Source of the DNA: Apis mellifera | Lineage: Eukaryota; Arthropoda; Insecta; Hymenoptera; Apidae | Direction: 5' to 3' | Length of the DNA stretch: 64,000 bases | Assembly: GCF_003254395.2 (NCBI RefSeq) | Contig: NC_037640.1 | Span: 5,500,289 to 5,564,288, forward strand | Shown: positions 12,511 through 26,673 of the stretch, piece by piece | How the letters are laid out: each line of letters begins with the position of its first letter | Numbering within the stretch: the first letter of the stretch is position 1 | Notes under the pieces: generated by a model | What the model was told of the DNA's origin: nothing | Database searches by the model: none | Seen by the model: the letters and a program-made list of their open reading frames with translations, nothing else | Position numbers and translations under genes: made by a program

Positions 12511-12831
12511 ACTCCATTACCCTTGATTGAGTTCTACTTATTGATTAATGCTCACGGTGAATCCGTTCGGGAGGACGTCGATTCATTATGTATTTCTGCT
12601 CCCTTTTCCTTTCTTCTTTCTCCTTCCAAATCTAGGATTTTTCCACACGTTTGGAAAAAGAATCGAAGGAGGAGGCTAATAAACGCATAGGTTATTCTAT
12701 TCGAGAGAGAAAGGATCGCAGATTGGATACAGACTCCATTAACTCCGTAAAACTTGATTGAGTTCTATATATTGATTAATAGTTCACCGTGAATCCATCC
12801 GAACGACGTCGATTCATTTATATCTGATCTC
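12511..12831. repeat. imperfect direct duplication, about 90 bp, offset about 221-230 bp
   Basis: The segment 12511-12602 (ACTCCATTA, then TTGATTGAGTTCTA, then GACGTCGATTCATT) recurs with substitutions and small indels at 12733-12831. Both copies run into T-rich sequence. It looks like an old local duplication with no coding frame. Confidence 0.75.
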
Positions 12832-13193
12832 TTTTTTTCTTTTTTTAGACGTAGAATTTTTTCGTTGGGGGGATTCTCCAAGGTTTAATCTAGGTGTGGT
12901 ATATACATAACAGAGGCGCAGGGATATAGCGTAGGTCGGGTGGCTGGTTCGTGTCTGGAAACGGAGAGGAGGAAACGTGGTCGAGGGTGACGATGTTAAG
13001 AATAACCTTGCGCGCCAGATGTGACCGCAGACGACCGACCGGGCAAACGTAAAACCGTGCCAGAATTCTAAACTTTGTCGCATAAAGTTTCGAAAACTTT
13101 ATTTCGAGGAGCCGGGTATTTGAACGCTGTCGATAATTCGTGTCAATTCGAACGTATATTTACACAAGATAAGTCAATGAGGATTCACACCTT

Positions 13194-13548
13194 GATATTT
13201 CTAGCTCTCGATAGAAAAAAAAATTATAACGATGAGGAATGCAAGTGGAGGAGAATCTTTTTGGAGGATATTTGACGATATTTCTAGATCTCGATAGAAA
13301 AAAAAAATTATAACGATGAGGAATGCAAGTGGAGGAGGATCCTCTTGGAGGATATTTGACGATATTTCTAGCTCTCGATAGAAAAAAAAAATTATAACGA
13401 TGAGGAATGCAAGTGGAGGAGGATCCTCTTGGAGGATATTTGAAAATATTCTAGCTCTCGATAGAAAAAAAAAATTATAACAATGAGGAATGCAAATGGA
13501 GGAGGATTCTCTTGGAGGATATTTCTAGCTCTCGATAGAAAAAAAATT
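13194..13548. repeat. tandem array, about 84-bp unit, 4+ copies
   Basis: Units start at about 13194, 13277, 13361, 13444 and 13518. Each contains GATATTTCTAGCTCTCGATAG, an A-run, ATTATAACGATGAGGAATGC and a GGAGGAGGATCCTCTTGG block. The spacing is 83, 84, 83 and 74 bp, and the last copy is truncated. Copies are highly similar, so the expansion is young. No frame is kept, because A-run lengths differ between units. Confidence 0.92.
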
Positions 13549-13560
13549 AGACTCGTTTCT

Positions 13561-16500
13561 CATCCTCTAAGGTTCAAAGGAAACAACAAAGGGGGAGAGG
13601 GAATTAGATAACCGATCGAATATAACGAAATTTCATATATATCCGCGAGGAACACGTTCGTGTCTGGCTCGATTGGATATCTCATCAAGTATAGATCGCT
13701 ACCACAGTCGCTTCCATCCGTCGATTTATAGGTCGACCAAGTTCTCCATCGGCGTGGAGGGTTCGATCGTCGAGCGTAATCGAACAGGGCATAGATCTCG
13801 TTTTTTTCTCGATACACCACCATAACCAGACCTCTTCCTCCTCCTTCTTTAAACACACCCGATATCGTACACGCTTTCCTTCCATCCTCCGTGCACGTTC
13901 ACGCTCTCCTTTCGTTTCTCGGTTGTAAAACGTCCGGTGTTTACGCCGCGATGCGAGAGGCAGGCTGCGCGTGCATTCGTCCACTTCATTTCTAACCCTT
14001 TCTCGAGTTTCACGAACTTTTACGTTTTTCTCGTGGCGTTCGCCACTCGTTTCAATTTCGAGCACATTCTCGAGCACCGCCGGCTCTCTCTCTCCCCTTT
14101 TTCGGCCCAGACCTCCGCTTCTGGGAACTTGTCTCGACAAGGAGGATGGAAAGCTTTGTTTTCTCTCGTGGCTCGAATTCTTGGCCTATACATCGTTCAC
14201 CTTGAACCTTGTCGGGAGTGGCTCGATGAACTTGCACACGTGTATACACTTGGGATGAAAAGGGTTTCTTAGAGATAAATTCGATCGTCCTAGGAAATTT
14301 TAGTTATTTTAATTATAAGCTATATTTAATTTTTTGAATAAGACAGGGGGCAAATATCGATACACTCTCTCTCTTTTCGACCTCGTTTCCTCGATCCCTC
14401 CTCGTTCTCGACGAGGACGGGTCAGCCAAGACCCAAGAGTGCCTGTTTTCCGCGGGTCTTAGATCTTGTCCGTCCTTGCGATCGGTGCATAAGTGATTTA
14501 TAAATAATGTATGTGCGTTTATTTATACGCGCGTACGTAGTCCTGCGTGCAAGGAGCGTAAAAAGAAGGTGTATCGGAGGGGGGGAGGGAGGAAGAAACA
14601 TGGAGGGAGAAGGACACACGCGATTGCCTGTTGGTTCGTTTTGGTCGGGACGTGATTCATTCAGATGTTACGTCCGTGCTCCCTTTAAACCGGTCAACCG
14701 ATACCAGAACGGTCCCGAGGCCGTGTAGTCCCCTCGCGACAGGAAGCTGCGAGGTGTTCCACTGTCAGCATCTCCAACAGCCTTTAAACGCGACGCTTGT
14801 AACGCTCTACTCGCGATATTTCTATGTTCCTTTATTTTTCTCGCGGATCATTTTAATAAATGGAGCCAGGGAGGGATTTTTGTAGGATAAAATTCTTGGA
14901 TCTTCGATTTCCACTTTGCTGAAAAGTCTAGTTCTTGATAAATTTGTCTTCGATAGGACAGGATAAATATCGTGAAAGAATCGTGAAGAGATGGAAATAT
15001 TCAGAACCGTGTGATAGGATATAAATCGATGGAAAGAAATATATCGAATTTCAAACAGGATATCGTTTTCGGATGGGAAAGAACAGATGGATCAACTATT
15101 GCTTGTACCGTCGCTTTTTTCATTTTTGTTAAAATTCATACGGCAGGTTAACGTTTATCTTACAGCGTGTGCCTTTGAGAATTTAATTCTCATTGCCAAT
15201 ACCAGTTCTTGCGTTCCGATATCCATTTCCTTCTTTATCGATTCTTATGAAACGTTTCGAAGAAACGAAAGTGCGCGAGTGGATAATCCTTCGTCAAAGC
15301 TCTCCGTTTCATTTTTGCCCCGAAGGAATGGCGCGAGTGGTGGATGCGAGCAAGGCCTCCTCCCCGGATCCCGGTAACGGGAAGTAAAAGGAAAACTCGT
15401 CTTGCCAATCGGTCGCGCGCGCGCTTTCCAACCGAAGAAACGAGCCTGTCATAACTCGTTGGACGTGCAACACTTCAGGAAATTTGTCCTTCCTTCCGAG
15501 AACACGAACGCCATAAACCTGCCTCGAATCACGCTTTTGCGCGAAGAGAATAAAAAAAAAGAACACGCTCGACTTCGATTATTATACTTTCACGATCGAA
15601 AACTCGGGGAAAATAGTTAGAAAACAACTTCCAAACTTGTTTCGTTTCGAGAGTAAAATTCCAAAATGAGATCAACGATGAATTTGGAAAAAAATTTGAG
15701 AAAAATTTGGAAAAACCTCAACGTGGTTTAAACAAGTTCTCCGTCAAAATAATGCCGTATAAAAATGAAACGGAGGCAAGGAAGAGGCGAATTACGCTTA
15801 CAAGTATCCGACCGCAGGGATCGATAGTATTCGCATATCGGATGGTCAATCGTCCAAGACGGCAAGAGGGCAATTTTTACGCAGAAAAAAGAAGAGGAAG
15901 AAGGAGAAAAAAAAAAACGACGCCCCCCTAGCTTTGCACGCGGTTTTTCGCGTCATTTGCGGTTCGATATGAGCTATCCTGGCCGACGTAATGACTCATC
16001 CGACCGGCGAAAAGTCGATTCCCGTCTGTGGAGGGAATAGAGTGATACCGTAACGCACGCAAGAAAGGATCGAGCTTGATTTTGCGAGTTTGTTGAGGAC
16101 TTTGCACGAAAATCATCAATGAGCAACCCGCCGTTCACCGATTCGAAATGATTCGAGAAGCGGAAAGGGATCGGGAGTGGAATCGTGGAGGAAGGGAGAG
16201 AGGAACGGAGGCGAGTTTCTTCCATTGGATGCTCGTGGATGTCAGATCGTCCCGCGAGGACGATGAGTAATCGAAAACTGGTGGTGATTTCTCGAGCCGT
16301 GTATTTCGAGAGGCGGTGGATGAAAGGATAATTGTATAGCTTGTTGATTAGAGTGATAAAGCGATTAATTAACTCGTGGAAAGGGGGATTAACGTTATCT
16401 GAGAGGAATCTGTCATCTTATTGTGGAGTAAATTCTCCACACGGATATTGAAAGTTTTCTTTACAGAGATCGTGAATTCTGTTTGTGAACGTTATTCACG

Positions 16501-19500
16501 AAAAGATTCGAAATTTTTTTCTCAAAATTTATTCCAAAAAAAATTCGATTTCCAAATCAAGATAACAATCATTTTCTTTAAACTTTATATTAAATTAATA
16601 ATTACGAAACATAATACTTTTAGATTGTATTTTTCTACAAGTATTAATTAACAATTACACCTTTCCACATAACCTACGATACAATTAACGATCGAGAACA
16701 ATATTTTTTCTTCTTTTCCTTTTACCTTAAAAAAAAACCCTTAAAAATTCTTTAAATTTCCGGATCGGTCGTGGTCGGCTCGTAAGTGAAATAATGGCGG
16801 TCATTAAATGCCCCCGTGACGAAAGCTTAAAACTCGATCGATCGTGTCGATAGGGTCCATGATTGATAATCCAATTAAAGTCCGGTTATCGATAATATAC
16901 AATACTTGGGGGGGGGGGATATAATTCGAGAACGCGTTCGGCCAGTTCGTACGAGACACGTAGACAACGGGTAAAAACGCTGATTGCATTCTTCACCGAC
17001 GTGGAACGAAGCAAAGATTCCTTTTTTTCCTCCCCCCCCCTCTTTCTTCTTCCTCTTTCTTTCTTCCTTTTTTCCCTTTTCATCACGCGGCGGTTGCGTG
17101 GCGGAGCGAAAGCAAGAGGATAACGCCGTAACTGGTTCCTCCTCGCCGTCGACTATCTCTCGTGGATTCAAGGAGATTCTCGATTATTTTTCTGACATCG
17201 GCTCGACCCAGTTTCCAATCTCCTCGATCCATTCTCACGTCCCTGTTGCCCGTTCCAATCCCCGACGGGATGGAACGAGCGTGCATTCCCAATTCTAATC
17301 CCCCCTCCCCCTCCCCTGTCCTCCGCGCGCTTGTCCGTCCACGGTCAAACGCGGAGTCGCGTGGGAGCCAAGAACTTTCCTCCACCTGTCCCCGATCTTA
17401 TCTTACGTTCGGGTTGTTGGTAAAGACCGTGCGGGACACGCGGCTCTCCGTGCACGTGCATCGCTATGAATGGCGAGATGCATGCGCCTGAAAGTGCGCC
17501 GACGTTGATACGCGCGCGACCTTCTCTCTCGATCCGCGACGCGAGAAGCGATGGAGAAATTGATACGAGACGAGTCGTGTTGAATTCCGCTCTGGATTTA
17601 GAAATAGGATTTTTATTAAAATATTGGAAATATATATATATATATGGATTGCAAACATCTTCTATTCGTTGAACGTAATGATAGGATTATTTTGAGAGGA
17701 GGAATGGACAAAGAAGACAAAGGATAATGTTGAAAAGGAGGATTCGATTTCCACGAATGGCAAATTATTCACGGTCTGTTGTTGCGAAGACAGAGTTGTC
17801 GGTGTTCAACAGGTTCTCGAAGAAACGAGGAGGGAATCCGCGGAACTTTTCACCTGCTCCGGATCTTATCTCGACCGATGAAACGTGGTGTGTGCACGTG
17901 CAGCCCTTGGCGTGAATGGGAGGGAGGGAGGGAGGAAGGAAGGGGATGAGAGAACGCCTGCCGCGAAAGATTAATTAATATCGCAATATCGTCGGCCAAT
18001 GACAAATTGGAGAAAGTGAACGGGCCCTCGCTCTCGGTGGTCGCCTCGTCCCCTCCTTCAGGCACGTCATCGTGATAAAGAAAAACCGGAAAGGGATCGT
18101 GCACGGGGGGGAGGGAAATTGTGTCGCGTGGGTTCACGCATTTCCACGTATTTGATAAGAAGAATTGGTGAAAAGCTGAGCTAAGATCTTCAGACTCGAT
18201 TTTCCACGAAGAGAAACTTTCGTTTTCGAGTTCTTTATCGAAATGTAGGAGTAGGAAATTTTTACTAGATGGAAAATTCATCGAAATTTGTTACGAATCG
18301 AGTCTCTATTTCTAATAGAATTTTACAATTTTCATTTGAACGGAAAAAATGGTATATATTTTTTCCAATATTCGAAAACGAAATATCAATTTTTTTCTCC
18401 CCAATTTTCTAGGAACACTATAATGATAAATTCCTTAATAAATAAAGATCTAAGATGTATTTTATCGTTAATATAAATATTAATATAAAGAATTGTTAAT
18501 CATTGATGTACCAGATGTAAAAATTAAAGAGAATTGTTCCGACAGGTGAAAATAGCATTGTGTTTTCGATTCGTAATCCGAGCGGAAAATTGTGTTACGG
18601 CCTCTATTACTCGACTAGATTCCACGAGTAAACCTACCACGTAACCCGCCGGGGAATTTCTAGTCGACGATTTGTGAGTCAGGATTATTACGGAATTTTG
18701 TAATAATGCAGTATCGTAACAAGAATCCAGTTGCGAAGGGAGGGGAGGGGAGGGGTGGAGAGGGGAAGGGAAGACCGTGCGATTCTTGCGAAGCTCGCTC
18801 TCGTGATCGGTTTAGACGAGTTCCTCTCGAGTGTTTCTCCTCCTTTTGCAATGCTCCCGATACCCGTTCCCACGTGAGATTTGACGCACACGCGTGCACG
18901 CACAACTCGCGTTGCGTAACGTCGAATCCGAAGCAGAATCTCGATCGATGCGTACGCGTGGAAAGACGAACGCGTTCTGTCGGCCGAGTATATCGATTCG
19001 TGCGTTCGCTCGTGTTTACATTATTCCGTGGACGAATTATATACGTATTGTATATACGTATCCGTGTCGATATCGACGTGTCGAATCAATTTTTATACAA
19101 ATTTGAGTTTTCTAACGAATATATCAACGAACGAGGAATTTTTTTAAAAATTTTTCTCGCGAAAAAAATTACGCGTTTAAAAAATTGCGTTATTTTTTTG
19201 TTAAATATTCGGGGATTTGATTTGATCTGTTAGATATCGATGTGTATCTTATGTTATTTGGACTTTTGAATTTTTTTATCGTTTTCGATTTCTCGTTTAA
19301 TTATTGGAATTATTTACTTACCTTTTTCCCTTCGCATTTCTCGATATGTCGAAAGATAAATTTATCGGAATTATACTATACGTGGAAAAATTGATAGATT
19401 GACAATATACAATAAATGTTACTTTAAAAAAATAGCAGATTATACTTTACTCTTTCCACATAGGCGAGTGGATTTAATTGGTCGATTTTGTATTCGTGTT

Positions 19501-22300
19501 GCAAATGTGTGTAATTAGTAATCGATTAGATATCGGCGAGCGTCAAAGTTCGATAACGAGTTTGAGGTAACGATGATGAGGTGTTCGATCAGAGTGAAAG
19601 TACTGTTAGTCGTTAAATCTCGATTCGACGAAGCACAGTGAGCCATTAGTAAGTGTAAAATGTTTAGCATTTGCTTGGCCATTGTAGATTCGATCCTCTT
19701 TGTCGGTTATCGAAGCGAGGGGATGATTCGTTGAAAAGCATGGCAAATAGATTCGTTAATGCTATATCTTTGTTACGTAATGTAATCAATCTCGTAGAAT
19801 CCTTATGGATATTGGCGCGTTAAAAATTATTAACAAATCGAATCTCAATTCGTGCGGACAATCGCATTTCCGACAAAGGAAAATTAGTCATCGCGTTTAA
19901 ATTATTCTTTTCAATTTTATAAAGCGTCGAAGGAATTCTTCTCGAAAAGTTTTTAAATAATTCTAATCCTTTGATCTTTTACACAATATTTCTAATCTCG
20001 TTGAATGTCGAGACAAGCGTTCGTACGATATTTTGATTAAAATTTTGTTCGAAGAAATTCAAAGTACTTGCAACACTCGTTAGCTCGCGAAGCCGGTGCA
20101 CGATTCTTGGAATCGTTTAAAAAATTTAAAAGAAATCTAGATCATTTACAATGGTATCACTGACCTATATTACACTTGCAACACTGTTAGCCCCGTAAAG
20201 TCGGTAGAAAATTTATTTCTTTGGGAAACGATAAGAGATCGCGGGCTTGCTTGGTGAAAATTATTTGCAGACAGGAAACTGTTGAGCAAAACGGTTCTCA
20301 GGCACTTCCTGCTCCACTTCATCGACCGGCAACACTCTCTTTGAACGGAGACAAGAGAAAGGCGTGGAGATTTCTTTGGAAATTATTAAGACCGGAATAC
20401 TCGTCACGATCGAATATGACGTGTATTTAATCATTCTCGATCGTAGATAAGTAATAATCCAATTTAATATTGGAATTGTGAAATTAATTGATTATTTCTT
20501 TTTTGCTTATCCCGTTCTTTGTCTCGTCCAAATTTTTATAGCAATGAAATTAATTTTTTCACATTACGAAACTTTGTTCACAAAACTAATCAATAATCGA
20601 GAACGATTATCAAATTAATCCTAGAGAATTACCGCAAATTAATCGCGACGATTAATAATAAATACTTAATTAAGTAATCACGATAGCCTCGTACGATTTC
20701 GATGTCATCTCGACGACAGAAATTCCAATTAAGAATCCATGCCGAGTTCGTTCCCTGTTAAAAAAAAAATCCTCTAATTGATGCCTCAATTTAGGACTCG
20801 GCTTCATCGCGGATGCCATTACTCCCGAGGCCCTTAATTAGTCAGTGCCAGGTTAGAAAATACGCATCTCCGATCCCCCCGTGGGCACACGCTATTTCCA
20901 TCCGTGTTTTATCGATCTCTCCGCCACCTGTCGCCAGTAAATTCGCCGTGACGATCCGTTCGATGATTATCGCGCGGTATTTCCGCCATAAGGGTTTGTC
21001 GAAAATACCTGTGTCGCGCAGTCAATAGTCGAATGATCTTTCCCATTCCAAGCGAGAGGACAGCCGTATCTCGATCGTTTACGAGTGGCTTTACGATGCC
21101 TAGCACGCCTACGACTCGGTCGGTAAGGTTGCGTCGGGACGATTGCGCAACTCCCTTAGGTGTTTCGAGGAGGAGGAGGAGAATTAGCCTCGTGTCGAAA
21201 CGGCCGCGTAAATTAGCGACTCGGTGACTTTTATTGGGTTCCCTCCACTGTTCTCGAACGTGTGTTTCTCGCCTTCGCTGGTGGATTAGGGATTAAGACG
21301 TTTCGCGAAATTCCATTGGATTCATTGACGATGGTCGTTGGAATTATATGGGTAATCTTATACACGTACTGGCGAAAGAACGTAATTTGAGCGATGGAGC
21401 GATTGGATTGGCAAAGAGGAAAGGAAAAAAGATCACGGGAGGAATTCGAGTCATTCGGATATAGAGATAATTGATAATCTTTATGATAGTTTACGAATAT
21501 AAAATACTATTTCCAAGTAAAAAAAAAAAGAAAAAGAAAAGAGATTTCAAATAATAACAATCCAACATCCATCGTGAACAATTGGAATAAAATCACTGTT
21601 ATTACGTATGTTCCGTTTTCTCTCGTCCATACACACCGTGTGTCCCCGTGTTTAGACAGTAGCCTAATTGTAAATTCACCGTAATCGCGGCACTACTTCC
21701 TGCAACCGTACCACGATAATTCATCCGTGACCAATCACGAAATCGTTTTACAAGCTTCTTACGGGTGACTGGTCGTTTCGCCGTTTGACCAATATTCACG
21801 GGGAATATCGAGGGATCGTATTTACTCTAATTTTCCACGTTTTTATAAATTACGACGTTGCGCGTTAAACAGACAATTGCCTGTCGAAGAGAAGCCGTTG
21901 TCTGCTCCTTTTTATCGCGGTCATTAGTGCCCCCCCACCCCGGTCGCTATCATCAGCGTGTTACCATTATTATCGAGCGTGCACACTTTCCGTCTCGTTG
22001 CGAGTGTGTCGCCTGCCGGTGAAAATTAATGATCAATTTTCCATTCGACCAACACTCTCTCGATCGGCACGCGTTTGATGCTTGTGCGCGCACTCTCTCC
22101 CCTTGCCACGCTCCTCTCGTGTTTCCTCGGAGGCCTAGCGATGACGGATCGTTCTTGGCACGGTGACGTAGAGACCTCGATCAATTCACGTTGCGAACCT
22201 CGGTCTCCACTCTCGTTGTTCCACAGACCTCGATCGATCGTGTTAATCTGGTGCAACGATATTGGTAGAGGTGCGTGTTTTCTTCGCCAAGGTTGAACAG
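13561..22300 (+). other. intron 1 segment without recognised genes
   Basis: CpG-rich, moderately complex sequence at 13560-14260, 15200-15600 and 16980-17560, separated by AT-rich stretches (16400-16760, 18240-18560, 19080-20040, 20430-20700). A C-run and CT-rich block at 17030-17080 and a G-rich block at 18735-18770 are low complexity. A degenerate local duplication is present at 20066-20110 and 20174-20215. I see nothing else definable. Confidence 0.5.
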
Positions 22301-22310
22301 GTTGTTCCAC

Positions 22311-22357
22311 GATGATGATGATGACGATGATGATGATGATGATGATGACGACGATGA
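22311..22357. repeat. (GAT)n microsatellite
   Basis: About 15 GAT/GAC triplets over 47 bp. Confidence 0.92.
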
Positions 22358-25300
22358 TTTATATTTTCGGCGTGTGATTTTTTTTTTTTATCTTGGAAAG
22401 AATTTATTTCAGGACGGGGAATAAGTTTCTTCGATGGTTAGATAATCGGCATTTGACAGGTTATTATGAAACGAAGTGAAATTTTAAATGTGCGTGAAAA
22501 TGTTACGTTCGAATATTTAATTAGATGAACGAAACGCTTGAACCTTTGATATTTCATTTCGTTATTATTATTATTTTTGTTGTTGTTTTCGTTGTTGTTA
22601 TTGAGTTACAACTTGTAATCTCGATGATACATAAGTGGAAAAAAAATGTGTTTACCAATTTCTGCACACGTAAATGTTTTGCTTATGCAACGATTATTTT
22701 TTTTAATTAAATAAAACACTCGAGTAGAGGATGCTTGAGATCGAAGTAAAATTTATATTTATAAGAAAATTTTGCAATATATTTGTCATAATTTCACAAT
22801 TATTATCTTACGTTTAATTAAATATTCGATACGTTCAAAATATATCCTTGTACCCATTTATAAATTTTACTTCTCCTTATTATCGTATATCTATTATGCA
22901 AATGGCCCGTGGTTAAGTATTATTAAATTATCCCTTACAAATTTTCCTAACAGCATCGCTAATAAGAAGCTAGGAAAGAAAAAAAACTTCTGCTCTATCG
23001 GTAAAAAGGCGGGAAACATTATTAGCGTCCATTTAAACCACAATACGATTTCGCGCGCACGCACCTCGAGATATCGGCGCGAATTTCAAACGGTGTTAAC
23101 TCGGATGTTAATAGTACCAGTGAATTTCGCCAGTTACACGCAATATACAACTCGATGCTCCCACCTTTAAGCCACTTTTAAGATTCTTTGAGAATCTTCT
23201 CGTCTTCTCCTCTTTCTTCTCCTTCTTCTCCCTCTCCTCTCCTCCTTCCTTCTCCTTTTTATCGCTACTTTTCGTTCTTACTTTTCCACGTGTATCGGCG
23301 ATGGTAGATATCAGCCGTGCCGGTTTTATGGCCAAGACAGTCGGAATAGTAATAGTGCTTAAGCGAGTTCCGTAAATGCGGTTTCCACTGCAAAAACGAG
23401 CCACGCGTCGAATGTGAAACGAGAAGTCGGCGCGTTTATTTACGTTCAGGTGCGTTGCACCGCGAGGAGCGCACCGAGGGATTATGAAAGAAATGGAAAA
23501 TAGACGGTGGGATCATTTTCCACGTGTTCAAAAATTCAATTAAAATGCTGGCAGCGGAGAAGACGTTTCTTACGTATCTTCTTAATCCTTCCAAGGATCG
23601 AGAATCGTTTATCTGGTGTATTTTTAATCGCATTACGTAACGAGCTTCTCCAGCTATTCGTTTTCATTCCTTTAAGGGGATTCTCCGCTTGAAATTGTAA
23701 TTCGTGCGTATTTATTTCTCGATATTTTTTTTTTCTTTCTTCTTATATAAATAATTTCGGAACGGAAAGATTTACCGTATCGGCAATGTTCCTGCGATTT
23801 GAATAGGAACCCGGTTTTCGATTCTTCGTTGGAGAGATGGATGAATAATTCAAAAGTGATCTTCATAACTACGAACGTAGAAATAAAAAGAAAGGAATAA
23901 TTCCAAATCTCGTTTACATAAATATTCCCAAGTCTCAAGGAAGACTCAAATTTCTCAACATATTCGACAAATTATCGATACGAATTACACATTTTTCCCC
24001 CCAAATTTCTTCCTTGCAAGAATCAAAAATCAATCTTACTTTAAGAAAGCGAAAACTTCTCCTTATCTTCGAATTATCCGTCTTATCATTCACTCGCTTA
24101 TTCGTCGAATTCTCGCCAGTATTCGTCACACTTTCTTTCTCGCTTATCTATTTATCAAATGTGTTCCCATTTATAAGACGAGAGGTGTCCGTCAATTTCT
24201 ATTCGCGTATCGCGCTCCCTGCTATTTCAGGTGGACGGGCCGCTTTCTATTCGCCATTCGTGCGTACCAAATACGCACGAAGGACGATCGCCGAGGCCTG
24301 GTTATTTTCGACCCGTTTTTCGGAGAAGCCGATTGTCACCGGCCAATAATGCGCACGCCGGTGAAACTGCTGCTCGGATCGTGCGGCAAAGTATTTATCG
24401 AATGATTCAGTCGGGAGTCGGCTCGAAGGGAACGGAATGTTCGGGGGTAGAATTTTCGAATCGTGACTTGGGAGCGTATCGTCAACAATCGGCGTCGACG
24501 GAATACGGAATCCTCGCGCGCTATAAATACGTTCTCCACCTCGATGGCAACATGGCGATCGAGACACTGTTAAAAAGCTAACCGTTAACCGACTCGATTT
24601 TTTAAATTCTTTTGTAAATTATTCAGAGTTATCGATAAATAATCGAGGATGATTTTGTGAATTTAACGCGATAAAGAGAAGATAGATCGATCGTCGTTAC
24701 GAAACAATAGATATCGTTGGAAGATTTTAATATCGTGAGAAAGCTTAATCTTTGCTGATAATGAAAGTAATACGGAACAAAAGTTTATATTTCGAAATTT
24801 TATCAAAATTATTGAACGAAAAAAAAAAAGAGGAAGAAAATGAAAATATCGCAATTACTAATAATGGTAAAGAGAAAAATGATGCGATACTTACAAATGG
24901 CGACGCTGTAAAGAGCCGAGAAACGCAATCGTGTTCGACTAAAGTGCACACCGGGTGTCCAGACCTATCGATTACCGATCAGATCTCGTATCTATGCCGA
25001 TATTGTGTTACCAGCGGGGAGACAACATTGTGCGGGGATTAACTCATAAAGAATATACGTACGCTCGAAACTGGTTGTGCCGCACCCCATCATCAAAGAT
25101 CTGGCCTGGGTCTGGATTGCGTTCGCCAATCTCTGGCCAAGCCTTCCAACGTTCATCTTCGACGTTCCTTATATTCGGAGGAAATTTCGAGGAAAGATCG
25201 TCTTTCCGTTCCGACTATTCCATTCGACTAACGCGAGCACGAAATCGATCGAACGCGATTCGTTTTACGAGCGACATTAAACGACGCACGAGGAATCCTC

Positions 25301-26639
25301 CTTCTCGTTACGAGCGCACGTTTTACGAGCAGAATTTCGATCAGAAAGGATAATGAATACTCGTATCTTCGATGAAGATGAAGTCAATGATAGAAAAGGA
25401 AAAAATAAGAAAAACATCGTATATTAACAAAGAGGAAACTTTTCCAATCTACCTTGGTCTCTTTCGACCACGCGGGCGGAGAAGACATTTTACAATCAAC
25501 GACAATAACGAAATCAATCCTCCTCTCTGGCCCCGAAGAGGAGCGAAAAGAGGAACGGCGAGAATGGTTCGTGATCTCGAGACATTCTTCCCAGCTCGCT
25601 GCCCAGTTCCTTGCTCCCTTGGTAAATCGATGGGAATGAAGGAAGAGGGGCAGCGGTCGGGAGAAATAACCTTTGAGTAACACGAGGTAGCTGGCTGCTG
25701 CGACGTGTCTGCGTGGTCTGCAAGGTGGGACGAGGGAGGGGGGGAAAGGGTGCCGGGGAAAAGGAGGAGAGGAGAGCGAGGAAGGTGGATCACAGGAGGC
25801 GAGGAGGAGCTAGCGAGATAGAAGGCGTCCTTGATAGACAGGATGCCCCTGCCTGTTGCTTCATACCGTATAATCTTCTCTCTCATCTCATTCGGCCCCT
25901 TGTACGGGGTGTCGGCCAACGATTTGCACCCATGCCGCGTCGGGGGGCAGCGTTACCCGACTCTCCTCGCGCAGAGACATCGAAAGGCTCGTCCAAATGT
26001 TCGCCAACACATTACTTACTTACCTTGCTCGAGATATTGCGCGAGCATTTACCCTTTTAAACATTACCTTTATCTCCCTGAATTGGATGGATCGTTAAAT
26101 TCATCTTATACCCTCGAATCTGAACGCGGAGGAAAGAATTTGACAAGATTCCCCTCTCTGAGGGAATATTTTCAGATCGTCTCACTCATTCAAGCATTGA
26201 CAAATTTTTCGACGAATTGTTTGGACGCGGTTTCTGGCGACGGAATTTAAATTTTGGCGACTTGACGGACCCAAGAACTCGTAAATTCGCGTCCGGTCGA
26301 ACGTTAACTGTGGACAAATTGAGAGATATTACGAGTCGAGGAGAATGGAGAGGCTGGACTGGAGAGGAGATCGCGAGGGGAAGGTAGGTTTTCTTGCGTA
26401 GCCGCAGGTTGTTCGCGTTGTAAATTCATAGAAGCAGTTCCCTCTATATAGAGCGATGTTAAATAGGGAACGTAACGAGCCGGCAACACTTTCGTTTGAA
26501 TTAAGAGCTGTGGCTCTCGATCCGTCCGCGAACAGCCTCCTCCTCGCCCCGTTCCTCCTGGCGCGGCCTGTTTTTTGTAGGGAAACAGGAATCGGTTACG
26601 ACGTCGCTACCGTTATTAATGTTATTGACGAGTATCACG

Positions 26640-26673
26640 AAGAAGAAGAAGAGGAGGAGGAGGAAGAAGAAGA
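26640..26673. repeat. (GAA/GAG)n microsatellite
   Basis: A purine triplet run of about 34 bp. It yields a poly-Glu stretch in the frame 26456-27049, which I do not regard as a gene. Confidence 0.9.
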
